Positions 25,145 through 38,005 of a DNA stretch of 38,040 bases are shown here, piece after piece (position 1 is the first letter of the stretch; every line of letters starts with the position of its first letter). Location of the stretch: positions 1 to 38,040 of the forward strand of contig NZ_WBKR01000031.1 of assembly GCF_008868155.1 (NCBI RefSeq). Direction: 5' to 3'. Below the pieces are notes generated by a model that saw only the letters and a list, made by a program, of their open reading frames with translations, was not told where the DNA came from and did no database searches. The stretch comes from Micromonospora sp. ALFpr18c. GTDB taxonomy: Bacteria > Actinomycetota > Actinomycetes > Mycobacteriales > Micromonosporaceae. The translations under genes and the position numbers were made by a program.

Positions 25145-26248
25145 TCAGATCAGCGCCGCCTCCGCAGCGACCAGGAACGCGTCGTTCTCGGCCGGGGTGC
25201 CGATGGTGACCCGGACGCCGTCGCCGGCGAACGGCCGCACGATCACCCCGCGCGCCTCGCACGCCTTGCCGAACGCCACCGCCCGGTCGCCCAGCGGCAT
25301 CCAGACGAAGTTGGCCTGGCTGGTCGGCACGTCGGGCACGAACTTGCGCAGCGCCTCGGTGACCCGGTCCCGTTCGGCCACGACCAGCGCGCAGCGACGC
25401 TCCATCTCGGCGGCCTGGGCCAACGCCGCCAGCGCACCGGCCTGAGCCGCCGAGCTCGTGGAGAACGGCGTCACCACCTTGCGGATCGCCGCCGCCACCA
25501 CTGGCTGCGCGACGAGCCAGCCGATCCGCAGCCCGGCCAGACCCCACGCCTTGGACAGGGTGCGCAGCACCGCCACGTTCGGCCGGTCCAGGTAGTCGAG
25601 CCCGTCCGGCACCTCCGGATCGGTGACGAACTCCCGGTACGCCTCGTCGATGACCACCAGCACGTCGTCCGGAACCGCGTCGAGGAAGCGGTCCAGCTCG
25701 GTACGGCGTACCGCGGTGCCGGTGGGGTTGTTCGGGTTGCAGACCAGGATCATCCGGGTCCGGTCGGTCACCGCGGCGGCCAACGCCGCCAGGTCGTGAC
25801 CGTGCCCGGCGTCGTTGGGCACCCGCACGCTCGTCGCACCGCTGGTCGCCGCGATGATCGGGTACGCCTCGAAGGACCGCCACGAGTGGAGCAGCTCGTC
25901 GCCGGGCAGGCAGGTGGCCCGGACCAGGTGCTCGGCGAGCGCCACCGACCCGCAGCCGGTGGCGATCCGCTCGGCGTCCACCCCGTAGCGCTCGGCCAGC
26001 GCGTCGCGCAGCGCGACCACGCCCATGTCCGGGTACCGGTGCGAGGCGGTGACCGCCTCGGCGACCGCCTCGACCACGCCGGGCAGCGGGCCGTACGGGA
26101 CCTCGTTGCTGGCCAGCTTGATCGCCTCGGCCAGGCCCAGTTCCCGGGCCAGGTCGGCGGGGCTGCGCCCCGGCACGTAGCTGGGCAGCGCGTCCAGGTC
26201 GGCGCGGGTCAGCCGCAGGGCCGGCTGGTGACGTCCGGAGTCGGTCAT
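25145..26248 (-). CDS. pat: HisC-like aromatic amino acid aminotransferase
   Basis: A 367-residue PLP enzyme of the fold-type I aminotransferases (histidinol-phosphate/aromatic branch). It shows KLASNEVPYGPLPGV, CNPNNPTGT, VVIDEAYREFV and LSKAWGLAGLRIGWL with the PLP Lys. In actinobacteria such paralogs act as aromatic aminotransferases (Pat), here probably tyrosine to 4-hydroxyphenylpyruvate, because the operon begins with hppD. Histidinol-phosphate activity is the alternative; no other his gene is nearby. The ATG at 26248 has GGGAGA upstream and overlaps the stop of the RDD gene (ATGA). It is the last gene of the operon. Confidence 0.88.
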   Translation of the reverse strand: MTDSGRHQPALRLTRADLDALPSYVPGRSPADLARELGLAEAIKLASNEVPYGPLPGVVEAVAEAVTASHRYPDMGVVALRDALAERYGVDAERIATGCGSVALAEHLVRATCLPGDELLHSWRSFEAYPIIAATSGATSVRVPNDAGHGHDLAALAAAVTDRTRMILVCNPNNPTGTAVRRTELDRFLDAVPDDVLVVIDEAYREFVTDPEVPDGLDYLDRPNVAVLRTLSKAWGLAGLRIGWLVAQPVVAAAIRKVVTPFSTSSAAQAGALAALAQAAEMERRCALVVAERDRVTEALRKFVPDVPTSQANFVWMPLGDRAVAFGKACEARGVIVRPFAGDGVRVTIGTPAENDAFLVAAEAALI

Positions 26249-27246
26249 GGGGTGTCTCCCGAGGGTTGGTCGCGGTCGTTCGTGGGGGTGGGATCGGTGC
26301 TGACAGGAACTTCGACGACGACCGTCTGTACGCGCTTGTCGTGCAGCGCCTGACGCAGCGGGTGGTCGAAGAGTGGGGAGAGGGCGTCGACCAGTTGCAG
26401 CACCAGGCCGAGGCCGGCGCAGTACCAGAGCAGGGTGGGCAGACCCATGGTGGTCCACCGCCCGAACGCCCGGGCGAAGCCCAGCGGCTGGTCGGCGGCG
26501 AGCGGCACGGCGCGGATCCGCATCACCCGCTTGCCGAAGGTTTGCCCGCGGGCCGCCATCCCGGGCACCTCGTACGCCGCCCAGAGCGCCGTGGCGATCA
26601 GGAGGATGACCACCTGGAGCAGTCCGGCCTGCTCGCCGATCTGCGGCAGGTTCTCGGTGGAGGTGTCGCCCGCGAACGCCCGCCGGAACACCTCCCGCCA
26701 GTACGGCAGCATGTCCTCGATCAGCCGCCAGACGAACCAGCCGTTGACCAGGGCGTTCAGTGCGAAGACGACGGTGAAGTCGATCAGCCGGGCGACGAAG
26801 CGGCGGCCGTACCCGGCCAGCCTCAGGCCGTGCGGGCGTGGCTCGGGCGGCCGTCCGGGCCAGCCCGGCGGTACGCCCTGCGGTGCCCACCCGGGGGGAG
26901 CGCCCTGCGGCGACCAGCCAGGAGGAGCGCCCTGCGGCGGCCAACCCGGTGGGCCGGCCTGCGGTGTCCAACCCGGGCCGCCCTGGCCCGGCTGCGGGCC
27001 GTACCCCGGCTGTGGGCGGTACCCCGGGGGAGGGCCGGATCCGGGGTGGGGTGCCCAGCCCGGTGCGGCGGTCGTCGCGGCGGGGACCGCCGGGGTGACC
27101 GGGACGGGCGGCGGCTCGGCCGGTGGTGGCCCGTCCGGTGGGGTGGCGTCGACGGGGATGGGCGCACCGAGCCAGCCCTCGCCGTCCCAGTACCGCCGGG
27201 TCTGAGGATCGGCGGGGTCGACGTACCAGCCGGCTTCAACGCTCAC
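26245..27246 (-). CDS. RDD-family membrane protein with DUF2510 domain and PPGW repeats
   Basis: A 333-residue protein. Residues 5-30 are a DUF2510 motif (AGWYVDPADPQTRRYWDGEGW), then a Pro/Gly/Gln-rich region of about 110 residues with PPGW-x-PQGA repeats. From about residue 150 an RDD domain follows with hydrophobic spans and the RDD-type Arg-Asp motif (FVARLIDFTVVFALNALVN) and QTFGKRVMRIRAV. RDD proteins are poorly known; some act as transporters or ion exchangers. The start overlaps the stop of the other RDD gene (ATGA) and its stop overlaps pat. Confidence 0.87.
   Translation of the reverse strand: MSVEAGWYVDPADPQTRRYWDGEGWLGAPIPVDATPPDGPPPAEPPPVPVTPAVPAATTAAPGWAPHPGSGPPPGYRPQPGYGPQPGQGGPGWTPQAGPPGWPPQGAPPGWSPQGAPPGWAPQGVPPGWPGRPPEPRPHGLRLAGYGRRFVARLIDFTVVFALNALVNGWFVWRLIEDMLPYWREVFRRAFAGDTSTENLPQIGEQAGLLQVVILLIATALWAAYEVPGMAARGQTFGKRVMRIRAVPLAADQPLGFARAFGRWTTMGLPTLLWYCAGLGLVLQLVDALSPLFDHPLRQALHDKRVQTVVVEVPVSTDPTPTNDRDQPSGDTP
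26861..26968. repeat. 27-base tandem repeats encoding PPGWxPQGx
   Basis: Four direct units of 27 bases (26861-26887, 26888-26914, 26915-26941 and 26942-26968), partly diverged, with a further partial unit beyond. They encode nine-residue PPGW-x-PQG-type repeats in the linker of the RDD/DUF2510 protein. Repeat number may vary between strains. Confidence 0.8.
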
Positions 27247-27935
27247 GCAGACACCTTAACGACGACCGTCCCGGCGAACTTGTCGTGGAGGCACTGCTGC
27301 CAGGGCTTGTCCCACAGCTGCCACAGCCCGTCGGCGTAGCTCAGGCCCGGCACCAGTGAGCACGCCAGGTACTGCACCAGCCACCGCCGGCCGGCCATCC
27401 GCCGGTCGAGCGTGCCGGTCGGGTCGAGCGGCACCACTCGCAGCTTCATGAGCTTCTTGCCGAGCGTCTGGCCGCCGCGCTTGAGGTACTCCACGTGGTA
27501 GAGCCAGTACAGCCCGAGCAGCACCACGAGCAGCCCGAGTTGGAACAGCAGCATCGGCAGGAAGAACTGGGTGAAGAAGGTGGCCGGGTCGGGCTCCACG
27601 AGGGTGCCGTCCGGGTTGGTCCGGGTCATCTCGCTGAACATCCGCCACCAGAGGACCAGGAAGACCGGCATGAACAGCACCAGCGAGACGATGCTCGCCA
27701 GTGCCGTGTCGATGAGCCAGGCCAGCAGCCGGTCACCGAAGCTGGCCAGCGGCTGCCCGCCCGGGCTCAGCGCCGGCGGCGGGGTCACCGGCCAGGGCGG
27801 CGGCGGGTATCCGGGTGGGGCGTACTGCGGCGGCACGGCGTACCCCTGGGGGTGTGGTCCGGGCGGCGCGAAGCCGCCGGCGGCGGGCGGGAGCCCACCG
27901 GCCGGCGGCATCGGGTACGACGGAGGCTGCGTCAC
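27243..27935 (-). CDS. RDD-family membrane protein
   Basis: A 230-residue protein with a Pro/Gly/Tyr-rich N-terminus of about 60 residues (PPQYAPPGYPPPPWP), then an RDD domain: FGDRLLAWLIDTALASIVSLVLFM (Arg and Asp of the family), a second span (PMLLFQLGLLVVLLGLYWLYH), and LKRGGQTLGKKLMKLRVVPLDPTG. The GTG at 27935 begins 11 bases after the hppD stop and is preferred; the ATG 24 bases downstream is an alternative. It is the second gene of the hppD operon and overlaps the next RDD gene by four bases. The two RDD proteins share domain order but differ in sequence and N-terminal linker. Confidence 0.84.
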   Translation of the reverse strand: MTQPPSYPMPPAGGLPPAAGGFAPPGPHPQGYAVPPQYAPPGYPPPPWPVTPPPALSPGGQPLASFGDRLLAWLIDTALASIVSLVLFMPVFLVLWWRMFSEMTRTNPDGTLVEPDPATFFTQFFLPMLLFQLGLLVVLLGLYWLYHVEYLKRGGQTLGKKLMKLRVVPLDPTGTLDRRMAGRRWLVQYLACSLVPGLSYADGLWQLWDKPWQQCLHDKFAGTVVVKVSA

Positions 27936-27946
27936 GCTCGCAAGTG

Positions 27947-29251
<1,305 letters not shown>

Positions 29252-29263
29252 TCAGGTTGCGCA

Positions 29264-29279
29264 TTCAGTATGGTCTGAA
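29264..29279. promoter_or_regulatory. Inverted repeat between hppD and the Lrp/AsnC gene
   Basis: TTCAG, six bases and CTGAA, ending three bases before the ATG of the Lrp/AsnC gene. It is placed for autoregulation and possible control of hppD. Lrp-type sites are often imperfect palindromes of this size. No motif similar to the hmgA palindrome is present here. Confidence 0.4.
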
Positions 29280-29282
29280 CCC

Positions 29283-29777
29283 ATGAAGGGTGAGCAGGCT
29301 GTACAGCTCGACGCGCTCGACGTTCGCTTGATCGAACTACTCGCCGAGGAGCCACGGATCGGCGTGCTGGAGTGCTCCCGGCGGCTCGGCGTGGCCCGGG
29401 GCACCGTGCAGGCCCGCCTCGACAAGCTGGTCGACCGGGGGGTCATCGGTGGCTTCGGCCCGGAGATCTCGCCGGCCGCGATCGGCTTCGGGGTGACCAG
29501 CTTCGTCACCCTGGAGATCAGCCAACGGCACGGCCACGACCCGGTCACCGCCCACCTCGCGGCGATCCCCGAGGTGCTGGAGGCGCACACCATCACCGGC
29601 TCCAGTGACCTGCTCTGCCGGATCGTGGCCCGCTCCAACACCGACCTGCAGCGGGTCATCGACCAGATCGTCTCCTCCGCCGGCATCACCCGGGCGTCGA
29701 CGATCATCGCGTTGGCCGAGCAGATCCCCTACCGCACGCTTCCCCTGGTGCGTAGTGCCGTGCGAGCGTCCTCGTAA
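29283..29777 (+). CDS. Lrp/AsnC-family transcriptional regulator
   Basis: A 164-residue regulator with an N-terminal helix-turn-helix (LDALDVRLIELLAEEPRIGV, CSRRLGVARGTVQARLDKL) and a C-terminal RAM/ACT-like ligand domain (FGVTSFVTLEISQRHGHDPV, LEAHTITGSSDLLCRIVARS). Divergent position next to hppD suggests that it senses an aromatic amino acid or keto acid and controls the tyrosine operon; this is inference from context. The ATG at 29283 follows the inverted repeat. Family members usually form octamers or dimers that wrap DNA. Confidence 0.93.
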   Translation: MKGEQAVQLDALDVRLIELLAEEPRIGVLECSRRLGVARGTVQARLDKLVDRGVIGGFGPEISPAAIGFGVTSFVTLEISQRHGHDPVTAHLAAIPEVLEAHTITGSSDLLCRIVARSNTDLQRVIDQIVSSAGITRASTIIALAEQIPYRTLPLVRSAVRASS

Positions 29778-29849
29778 CACCTCCGGGCCCAGAAAGCGCG
29801 GCGACACGGCGGCGCGGGCGTACGAAAGATCCGTGATCGTGGCTACGGT

Positions 29850-31292
29850 GTGCGGGTGGCGAAGGGGAGCGTGCGCGTCGGCCTGCTGGCCGGCCTCGCC
29901 GTGGTCGTGGCCCTCGCCGCCACCGGCGTCTGGAATCCCTTCCCCGGTCTGTGGGACTGGGTCGACCGCAGCGAACCCATCTCCGAGCCGGACGTGGTCT
30001 GGCAGCAGCGGATCGGCGGCACCCCGCGCAGCGTGACCATCGCCGGTGACACGGTGGTGGTGGAGCAGCGCACCCGGGTCGAGGCCCGCAGCCTGGCCAC
30101 CGGCACCCAGCTGTGGGAGCGCAAGGCGGACTGGTCGGCGGTCGCCGGCGGTGACCGCGACCCGGTCGTCGCCGTGGGCAAGCTGCTGGTCAAGGGGTAC
30201 GAGCTGCTCGACCCGACCACCGGTGCGACCCGGCGGCGCGACGACGACGCGGTGGCCGTGTGGACGTACCGCAACCTGCTGCTGGACGCCCGTTGCACGG
30301 ACGCCACCGACTGCACCCTGAGCGCCTGGGACCCACGCGGCACCACCCCACTGTGGACGGCGTTCCTGCCCGGGGTGCACAGCGGCCTGCTCGCCGACAA
30401 CCCGGGCCTGCGCGGCACCCGCCGGCTCACCGCCACCCGGATCGACGACGGGGTGGCCGGTCCGGAACCGGTGCCGCCGCTGCTCGGCTTCCCGGTCGAC
30501 GGGCGGGTGCACGTGGTCGACACCGCCACCGGCCGGGTACTGCAGAACGTCGAGCCCGGGCAGGACGAGCGGCTCTCGGTGGTGGGCGGCCGGATGCTGC
30601 GGATCGCCGCCCGCTCCCAGGACGGCAGCTGCTACTTCGCCATCTCCGCCCGCGACCCGGCGACCGGGCAGGAGGCCTGGCAGCGGGCCGGAGTCAACCT
30701 GCGTACCGCCGACAACGCCGGCTGCGCGCAGCGCGAGGACCCGCAGGGCGCGCGGAACGTCCTGATCGGCGTCGGCGCGGACGGCCGCGAGGCGGTGATC
30801 GACGGGTACGACGGACGGCTGCTCTGGGTCGGCGAGCCCAGCACGAAGCTGATCGCCGTCGACGACCGCTACGCCGTGTTCCGGGCCGCCGACAAGCGTT
30901 CGGTGGTGTCCCGCGAGCTGGGCGCCGACCGGACGGCGTGGACCCGCCCGGCCAGCGGCAAGGCCGGCGCGGCGCTCACCCCGTACGCGGCGGTGATCGC
31001 CGACGAGAAGCCGTCCCGGTTGACCGCGCTGGACCCGCGCACCGGTCGGGAGCTGGCCGTCGTGCGGACCTCCGCGAACGCCCTCGCGGTCGGGCCACCG
31101 GGCATGATCATCGGCGAGGGGCGGGAGATCGGCTACATCCGCTTCGGCGCGACCGCCGGCACCCCCGGCCGACCGCCCGGCAACGGCGGCGTCCCCGGCC
31201 CGGGCGGCACCGGACCCGCCGGACCGGACGGCGACACCTGCGGGCCCAAACGGGAACTCTGCCCCGAGACGGGCGGCGGCAAGGACGGCTGA
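29850..31292 (+). CDS. PQQ-propeller-like membrane-anchored protein
   Basis: A 480-residue protein with an N-terminal anchor (about residues 9-26, [19 protein letters not shown]) and a propeller of blades such as [44 protein letters not shown] and [13 protein letters not shown]. The C-terminus is a Gly/Pro-rich tail with two Cys ([11 protein letters not shown]). It resembles the 21702 protein in build but not closely in sequence. The GTG at 29850 is the first; GTG 29856 and 29871 are alternatives, and no ribosome site decides between them. It is separated from the Lrp gene by 72 bases. Function is unknown. Confidence 0.82.
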   Translation: MRVAKGSVRVGLLAGLAVVVALAATGVWNPFPGLWDWVDRSEPISEPDVVWQQRIGGTPRSVTIAGDTVVVEQRTRVEARSLATGTQLWERKADWSAVAGGDRDPVVAVGKLLVKGYELLDPTTGATRRRDDDAVAVWTYRNLLLDARCTDATDCTLSAWDPRGTTPLWTAFLPGVHSGLLADNPGLRGTRRLTATRIDDGVAGPEPVPPLLGFPVDGRVHVVDTATGRVLQNVEPGQDERLSVVGGRMLRIAARSQDGSCYFAISARDPATGQEAWQRAGVNLRTADNAGCAQREDPQGARNVLIGVGADGREAVIDGYDGRLLWVGEPSTKLIAVDDRYAVFRAADKRSVVSRELGADRTAWTRPASGKAGAALTPYAAVIADEKPSRLTALDPRTGRELAVVRTSANALAVGPPGMIIGEGREIGYIRFGATAGTPGRPPGNGGVPGPGGTGPAGPDGDTCGPKRELCPETGGGKDG

Positions 31293-31362
31293 TGAGAGCG
31301 GCGTCCCAGACCCAGCCCGGCGGGTGGGAATGATCGACCGGTCTGCCCTAGGCTTGCCGCTC

Positions 31363-33030
<1,668 letters not shown>

Positions 33031-33046
33031 CTCAGGACGTACGCGA

Positions 33047-33082
33047 AAGGGGCGTCGGGCGAATCCGCCCGACGCCCCTTCT
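33047..33082 (+). terminator. Intrinsic terminator after class I fumarase
   Basis: A perfect 15-bp stem (33047-33061 with 33066-33080), loop AATC, then TCT. It lies 16 bases after the fumarase stop and is one of the clearest terminators in the window. Confidence 0.85.
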
Positions 33083-33091
33083 GTCGCCTGT

Positions 33092-33142
33092 GCTCCACCG
33101 ACATCGGTGCGCCCGCCCCGCTGGGGTGGAGCGGGCGCACCG
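33092..33142 (+). promoter_or_regulatory. Competing hairpins upstream of the AfsR-like gene
   Basis: A 12-bp perfect stem (33105-33116 with 33131-33142) overlaps an alternative 8-bp pairing (33092-33099 with 33125-33132). The two cannot both form fully. They may be a second terminator or a leader element; the remaining gap to 33290 has CGATC-TGT-GATCG (33233-33245) and TACTCT (33252-33257), a weak -10. Confidence 0.35.
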
Positions 33143-33290
33143 CCCCCGTCGGATGCCGTCACCGACAACCCGGAGCGAGTGTGCTGCGCACCGCTGTCGA
33201 TCCGCTCTCAGATCACTATCGCCTGACTGCGTCGATCTGTGATCGCCGGACTACTCTGCTGGAAGTTGCACCACTGAAGCGGAGGAGTAG

Positions 33291-36269
33291 ATGCGGTTCG
33301 GGATCCTGGGGCCTCTGCGGGTCGGCGGTGGCGAGTCCACTGTCACCGCGGGTCGCGACCGGACCGTGCTCGCCATGCTGCTGCTGCGGGCCGGTCGGCT
33401 GGTGCCGGTCGAGGAGCTGGTCGACGCGGTGTGGGAGGAACACCCGCCGGCCACCGCGCGGGCGCAGTTGCAGACCTGCGTGTCGCGGTTGCGCCGACGG
33501 TTCACCGAACTGGGACTGGCGCCGGAAACCATCATCACCGACCCGGTCGGGTACGGCGTCCGTACCGCCCCGAGCGACCTGGACGCCGAGGTCTTCGCCC
33601 GCACGCTGGAGGCGGCCCGTACCGCCGTCGCGGCCGGCGGGCTGGCCGAAGCGGGTGAACGGTTCCGCGCGGCCCTGGCGCTGTGGCGCGGGCCGGCGCT
33701 CGGCGGCATCCCCAGCCGCAGTGTCCGCCGTCGCGCCCAGATGCTCGACGAGCAGCGCCTCACCGCGTTGGAGGAGTGCGTCGACGTCGAGCTGCGCCTC
33801 GGGCGGGCCGCCGAACTGATCGAGGAACTCACCGACGGCGTCGACCAGCACCCGCTGCGGGAGCGGCTGCGCGGCCAGCTGATGCTCGCCCTCTCCTCGG
33901 TCGGCCGGCAGGCCGACGCGCTCTCCGTCTACCGGGAGGGGCGGCGGTTCTACGCCGATGAGCTGGGCATCGAACCGGGCGTCGAGTTGCAGGAACTGCA
34001 TCAGCGCGTACTCGCCGGCGACCTGGCCCTGGCCGGCCGGGAGTCCCAGGCGGTCGCGCCGGTCCGATCGTTGCCCCGGGCGATCGGCGACTTCACCGGC
34101 CGACAGGAGACGATGGCCCGTCTGGTCAAGGAGGTGCGGAACGGCACGCGGATCCAGCTCATCGACGGCATGGCCGGCAGCGGCAAGACCACCCTCGCGG
34201 TGCACGTCGCCACCGCCCTCGCCAACCACTACCCCGACGCCCAGCTCTACATCGACCTGCACGGGCACAGTGAGCGCACCCCGTTGACGCCGGCGGCGGC
34301 GGTGGCCACGCTGCTGCGGCAACTCGGCGTGCCCGACGAGCGGGTGCCGGCGAACCCGGACGACCGGCTGGCGCTCTGGCGGACCGAGCTGGCCGGCCGG
34401 CGGGCCCTGGTGGTGCTGGACAACGCGGCCACCGCCGACCAGGTGACACCGCTGCTGCCCAACGGCTCCCAATGCCTGATCCTGGTCACCAGCCGCCGCC
34501 GGCTGGTCGGGGTGGACGAGGGGCGCCCGTCGTCGCTGCCCGTGCTCGACACCGACGAGGCGGTCGAGCTGCTCGGGCGGGTGGCCGGCGTGGATCGGGT
34601 GGCGGCCGAGCCGGAAGCGGCCGCCGAGGTGGTCCGCCGCTGCGGGCACCTGCCTCTCGCCATCCGGCTGGCCGGTGCCCGGCTGGCGCACCGGCCACGT
34701 TGGCGCATCGCCGACCTGGCCGAGCGGCTGATCTCCCGCCGCGATCCGTTGGCCGAGTTCGAAGCGGGTGAGCGGTCCGTCGGCCGCGCCTTCGCCCTGT
34801 CGTACGCGCAGGTGTCGCCGGCCGCGCAGCGCGCGTTCCGGCTGCTGGGCCTGCACCCGGGGGTGCGGTTCGACAACGCGGTCGCCGCCGCCCTCACAGA
34901 GCTGACGGGTTCCGGGGCGCAGGACCTGCTGGACGAGTTGGTCGACGCGCACCTGGTCGAGGAGGCGGAGCCGGGCCGCTACCGGCTGCACGATCTGGTC
35001 CGGGAGTATGCGCGGACGCTCGTCGCCGAGCCGGAGCGGGCAGCCGAGCGCCGGGATGCCATCGAGCGTCTGCTCGACCATCACCTGCACGTCGCCACGG
35101 CGATCGCCCGCCGGAGGGAGTTGTCCTCGCTCCACTCGTTGATCGTGGTGGCCGAGCCGCTCCGCCCTGACCTGGTCGCGCTCGTCGCCGAGCAGGGACG
35201 AGCCTGGCTCGACGAGAACCTGGCCGCGTGGACCGCGCTGGTCCGGTTGGCGGAGACCGAGGGTTTCCTCCACTACTGCTGGCAGTTGGCGAGAGCCTGC
35301 TGGTACGCCCAGTTCGAGAGCGGTCGCCTGGACGAGTTGATCGAGACACACACCGTCGGCCTGCGCGCGGCCGAGGAGTTGGGCGACGACCGGGCGGTGG
35401 CGACGATGCTCAACTATCTCGCCTCGGCTCATTACCGGCTGGGCGACTTTCCCGAGTCGATCCGGGTGATGGAGAGGTCGCTCGAGATCTTCCGTCGGCT
35501 CGGTCTGCGCCGCGAGTTCCGCAACACGCTCGGCAACCTGGGCACCTCGTACGCCGCCAACTTCCAGTTTCACCAGGCCCGGGAGTGCTACGACGCCGCC
35601 CGTGCGTTGGCGACGCGGATGCGCGACAAGGAGGCGCTGGCGAACGAACTCAACAACCTGTCAATGACCCTGCTGCTGTGGGGACGGCACGACGAGGCGC
35701 TGCGTACCGCCCGACGACACCTGGGGATCGCTCGCGAACTCGGTGAACCGCGCCGGATCGGCAACGCCCTAGGGCACCTCGGGATGATCCGACATCGGAT
35801 GGGTGACCTCGTGCCAGCCGGCCGGTTGCTGCGGGTGGCGCTGCGCGTCAAGCGACAGGTGGGCGCCCGTTTCGGTGAGGGTGAGATCCTGAACGAGATC
35901 GGAACGATGGAACGGGAGGCCGGGCACCAGGAGCGGGCCGCCGACCTGCACCGTGCGGCGCTCGTCGCGATGACCGAGGTCGGCGACCGCATCGCCCAGT
36001 GCACCTCGCGCAATCTGCTGGCCCGGGCGATCCTTGACCAGGGGGACGTGACCAGCGCGTTGGACCTTCATCGTCGGGTATTGGCCGACGCCGTCAATCT
36101 GGGTGCCCGCCAGGAGCAGGGCCGCGCGCTGGTGGGCGTCGCCCGCTGCCTGCGCCCGACCGACCCGGCGGCGGCGCGGGCCCAGCTGAGCCGTGCGCTG
36201 TTCCTGTTCCGGCAGATCGAGGCGCCGGACCAGCACGAGGCGGAACGCCTGCTGGCCGAGTTGGGCTGA
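33291..36269 (+). CDS. AfsR/SARP-family regulator with NB-ARC and TPR domains
   Basis: A 992-residue transcriptional regulator. Residues 1-95 are the OmpR-type winged-helix DNA-binding domain ([34 protein letters not shown]) and 95-250 the bacterial transcriptional activation domain ([34 protein letters not shown]). From about 270 an NB-ARC ATPase follows with Walker [11 protein letters not shown] near residue 292, LVVLDN and [11 protein letters not shown]. Residues from about 690 are TPR repeats ([20 protein letters not shown]). This is the AfsR/SARP architecture, often linked to antibiotic pathways. The ATG at 33291 has GGAGGAG upstream. Its target is unknown, and it lies between two fumarase genes. 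Confidence 0.93.
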   Translation: MRFGILGPLRVGGGESTVTAGRDRTVLAMLLLRAGRLVPVEELVDAVWEEHPPATARAQLQTCVSRLRRRFTELGLAPETIITDPVGYGVRTAPSDLDAEVFARTLEAARTAVAAGGLAEAGERFRAALALWRGPALGGIPSRSVRRRAQMLDEQRLTALEECVDVELRLGRAAELIEELTDGVDQHPLRERLRGQLMLALSSVGRQADALSVYREGRRFYADELGIEPGVELQELHQRVLAGDLALAGRESQAVAPVRSLPRAIGDFTGRQETMARLVKEVRNGTRIQLIDGMAGSGKTTLAVHVATALANHYPDAQLYIDLHGHSERTPLTPAAAVATLLRQLGVPDERVPANPDDRLALWRTELAGRRALVVLDNAATADQVTPLLPNGSQCLILVTSRRRLVGVDEGRPSSLPVLDTDEAVELLGRVAGVDRVAAEPEAAAEVVRRCGHLPLAIRLAGARLAHRPRWRIADLAERLISRRDPLAEFEAGERSVGRAFALSYAQVSPAAQRAFRLLGLHPGVRFDNAVAAALTELTGSGAQDLLDELVDAHLVEEAEPGRYRLHDLVREYARTLVAEPERAAERRDAIERLLDHHLHVATAIARRRELSSLHSLIVVAEPLRPDLVALVAEQGRAWLDENLAAWTALVRLAETEGFLHYCWQLARACWYAQFESGRLDELIETHTVGLRAAEELGDDRAVATMLNYLASAHYRLGDFPESIRVMERSLEIFRRLGLRREFRNTLGNLGTSYAANFQFHQARECYDAARALATRMRDKEALANELNNLSMTLLLWGRHDEALRTARRHLGIARELGEPRRIGNALGHLGMIRHRMGDLVPAGRLLRVALRVKRQVGARFGEGEILNEIGTMEREAGHQERAADLHRAALVAMTEVGDRIAQCTSRNLLARAILDQGDVTSALDLHRRVLADAVNLGARQEQGRALVGVARCLRPTDPAAARAQLSRALFLFRQIEAPDQHEAERLLAELG

Positions 36270-36304
36270 CGGATCATCTGCGAGTCGGCCACGGGCGCGG
36301 CAGG

Positions 36305-37714
36305 ATGGTACGCGTGACGACTCCAGAGGCGACCGGTTACCGCATCGAACGCGACTCGATGGGTGAGGTGGAGGTGCCCGCCGAGGCGCTGTGGCGGGCC
36401 CAGACCCAGCGTGCGGTGCAGAACTTCCCGATTTCCGGCCGGGGCATCGAACCGGCCCAGATCAAGGCGCTCGCGCAGATCAAGGGCGCGGCGGCCGAGG
36501 TCAACGGCGAGTTGGGCGTGATCGACGCGAACGTGGCCGCCGCCATCGCCGCCGCCGCCGCGCACGTGGCCGACGGCGGGTACGACGACCAGTTCCCGGT
36601 GGACGTGTTCCAGACCGGCTCCGGCACCTCGTCGAACATGAACACCAACGAGGTGATCGCCACCCTGGCGAGCCGTGAGCTGGGCGCGCCGGTGCACCCG
36701 AACGACCACGTCAACGCGTCGCAGTCGAGCAACGACGTGTTTCCGTCGTCGATCCACCTGGCCGCGACCCAGTTCATCGTGGAAGACCTGCTGCCGTCGC
36801 TGAACCACCTGGCCGCGGCGTTGGAGGCCAAGGCGGCGGAGTTCGAGACGGTGGTGAAGGCCGGGCGTACCCACCTCATGGACGCCACCCCGGTCACGCT
36901 GGGTCAGGAGTTCGGCGGGTACGCGGCCCAGGTCCGCTACGGCGTGGAGCGGCTGGAGGGCTCGCTGCCCCGGCTGGCGGAACTGCCGCTGGGCGGCACG
37001 GCCGTGGGCACCGGGATCAACACGCCACTCGGGTTCGCCGCCGCCGTCATCGGCAAGCTGCGCGAGTCGACCGGGCTGCCGCTGTCCGAGGCGCGCAACC
37101 ACTTCGAGGCGCAGGGCGCCCGGGACGCGCTGGTGGAGACGTCCGGGCAGCTCCGGACCATCGCCGTGGGCCTCTACAAGGTCGCGAACGACATCCGCTG
37201 GATGGGCTCCGGCCCCCGCGCGGGTCTGCGTGAGCTGCGCATCCCCGACCTCCAGCCCGGATCGTCGATCATGCCGGGCAAGGTCAACCCGGTGGTCGCC
37301 GAGGCGATGCGGCAGGTCTGCGCACAGGTGATCGGCAACGACGCGACGGTCGGTTTCGCCGGCTCGCAGGGCGACTTCGAGCTGAACGTGATGCTCCCGG
37401 TGATGGGCCGCAACCTGCTGGAGTCGATCCGGCTGCTGTCCGCGGTGAGCCGGCTGTTCGCCGACCGCCTGGTGGTCGGCCTGGTCGCGGACGCCGAGGT
37501 CTGCCTGGCGTACGCCGAAGGGTCGCCGTCGATCGTCACCCCGCTCAACCGCTACCTCGGGTACGACGAGGCCGCCTCGATCGCCAAGGAGGCGCTGGCC
37601 AAGCAAGCCTCCATCCGCGAGGTGGTGATCTCCCGAGGTCACGTCGACTCCGGCAAGCTCACCGAGACCCAGCTCGACGAGACCCTGGACCTACTCCGGA
37701 TGACCCACCCCTGA
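36305..37714 (+). CDS. fumC: Class II fumarate hydratase
   Basis: Iron-independent fumarase of the TCA cycle. The 469 residues show the fumarase/aspartase signature [11 protein letters not shown], the catalytic region [12 protein letters not shown] and [15 protein letters not shown], and [15 protein letters not shown]. Length and motifs fit FumC well. The ATG at 36305 and a GTG at 36314 are both possible. It begins 36 bases after the AfsR-like gene and could be cotranscribed with it. Its 3' end overlaps a convergent small gene by 24 bases. Confidence 0.97.
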   Translation: MVRVTTPEATGYRIERDSMGEVEVPAEALWRAQTQRAVQNFPISGRGIEPAQIKALAQIKGAAAEVNGELGVIDANVAAAIAAAAAHVADGGYDDQFPVDVFQTGSGTSSNMNTNEVIATLASRELGAPVHPNDHVNASQSSNDVFPSSIHLAATQFIVEDLLPSLNHLAAALEAKAAEFETVVKAGRTHLMDATPVTLGQEFGGYAAQVRYGVERLEGSLPRLAELPLGGTAVGTGINTPLGFAAAVIGKLRESTGLPLSEARNHFEAQGARDALVETSGQLRTIAVGLYKVANDIRWMGSGPRAGLRELRIPDLQPGSSIMPGKVNPVVAEAMRQVCAQVIGNDATVGFAGSQGDFELNVMLPVMGRNLLESIRLLSAVSRLFADRLVVGLVADAEVCLAYAEGSPSIVTPLNRYLGYDEAASIAKEALAKQASIREVVISRGHVDSGKLTETQLDETLDLLRMTHP

Positions 37715-38005
37715 GGCGGGGTCGCCGCGCGGCGCCGCCCAGCCGAGGAAGCGGGCGTACAGCGCGGCGGGGTCCGGGCCGTCGTGCGGGTTGAGCCGGT
37801 ACAGGTCGGCGGCCGCGTCGTGCAGCACCGTGCACAGGTAGATGCTCAACGCGATCCGGTCGTGGGCGTACTCCTGACAGAGGGTGAGCCGCGCGACCGA
37901 GCACGGCCAGGGCCCGGCGCAGGCCCGGCAGAGCCAGAGCGGGCGCAGCGGCAGATGGGGTCGCCGGGCAGGGGCGGTGCGGTCGTCCAGGGCGGTCCGG
38001 GGCAT
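37691..38005 (-). CDS. Small conserved Cys-rich protein of unknown function
   Basis: A 104-residue actinobacterial protein with a Cys-rich centre ([24 protein letters not shown]), then a helical half ending in [15 protein letters not shown]. The Cys spacing (C-x2-C-x5-C-x7-C) might bind metal, but no known zinc motif is matched. Similar proteins are often listed with uncertain names such as flavin reductase, which the sequence does not support. The ATG at 38005 follows AAGGAAGG nine bases upstream on the minus strand. It overlaps the end of fumC, which constrains both sequences. Confidence 0.75.
   Translation of the reverse strand: MPRTALDDRTAPARRPHLPLRPLWLCRACAGPWPCSVARLTLCQEYAHDRIALSIYLCTVLHDAAADLYRLNPHDGPDPAALYARFLGWAAPRGDPASGVGHPE

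Noticed and set aside
25145..26248. HisC role in histidine synthesis
   Set aside because: No other histidine gene is nearby and the operon begins with hppD; the aromatic aminotransferase role fits better, though activity on histidinol phosphate is not excluded.
33216..35573. Long open frame on the minus strand opposite the AfsR-like gene (785 residues)
   Set aside because: Arises from the GC-rich codons of the plus-strand gene. It has no domain or ribosome site, and the plus strand shows clear SARP, NB-ARC and TPR motifs.
36068..37642. Long minus-strand frame opposite fumC (524 residues)
   Set aside because: Shadow of fumC, whose signature motifs lie on the plus strand; the product is His/Arg/Gly-rich without a recognisable fold.
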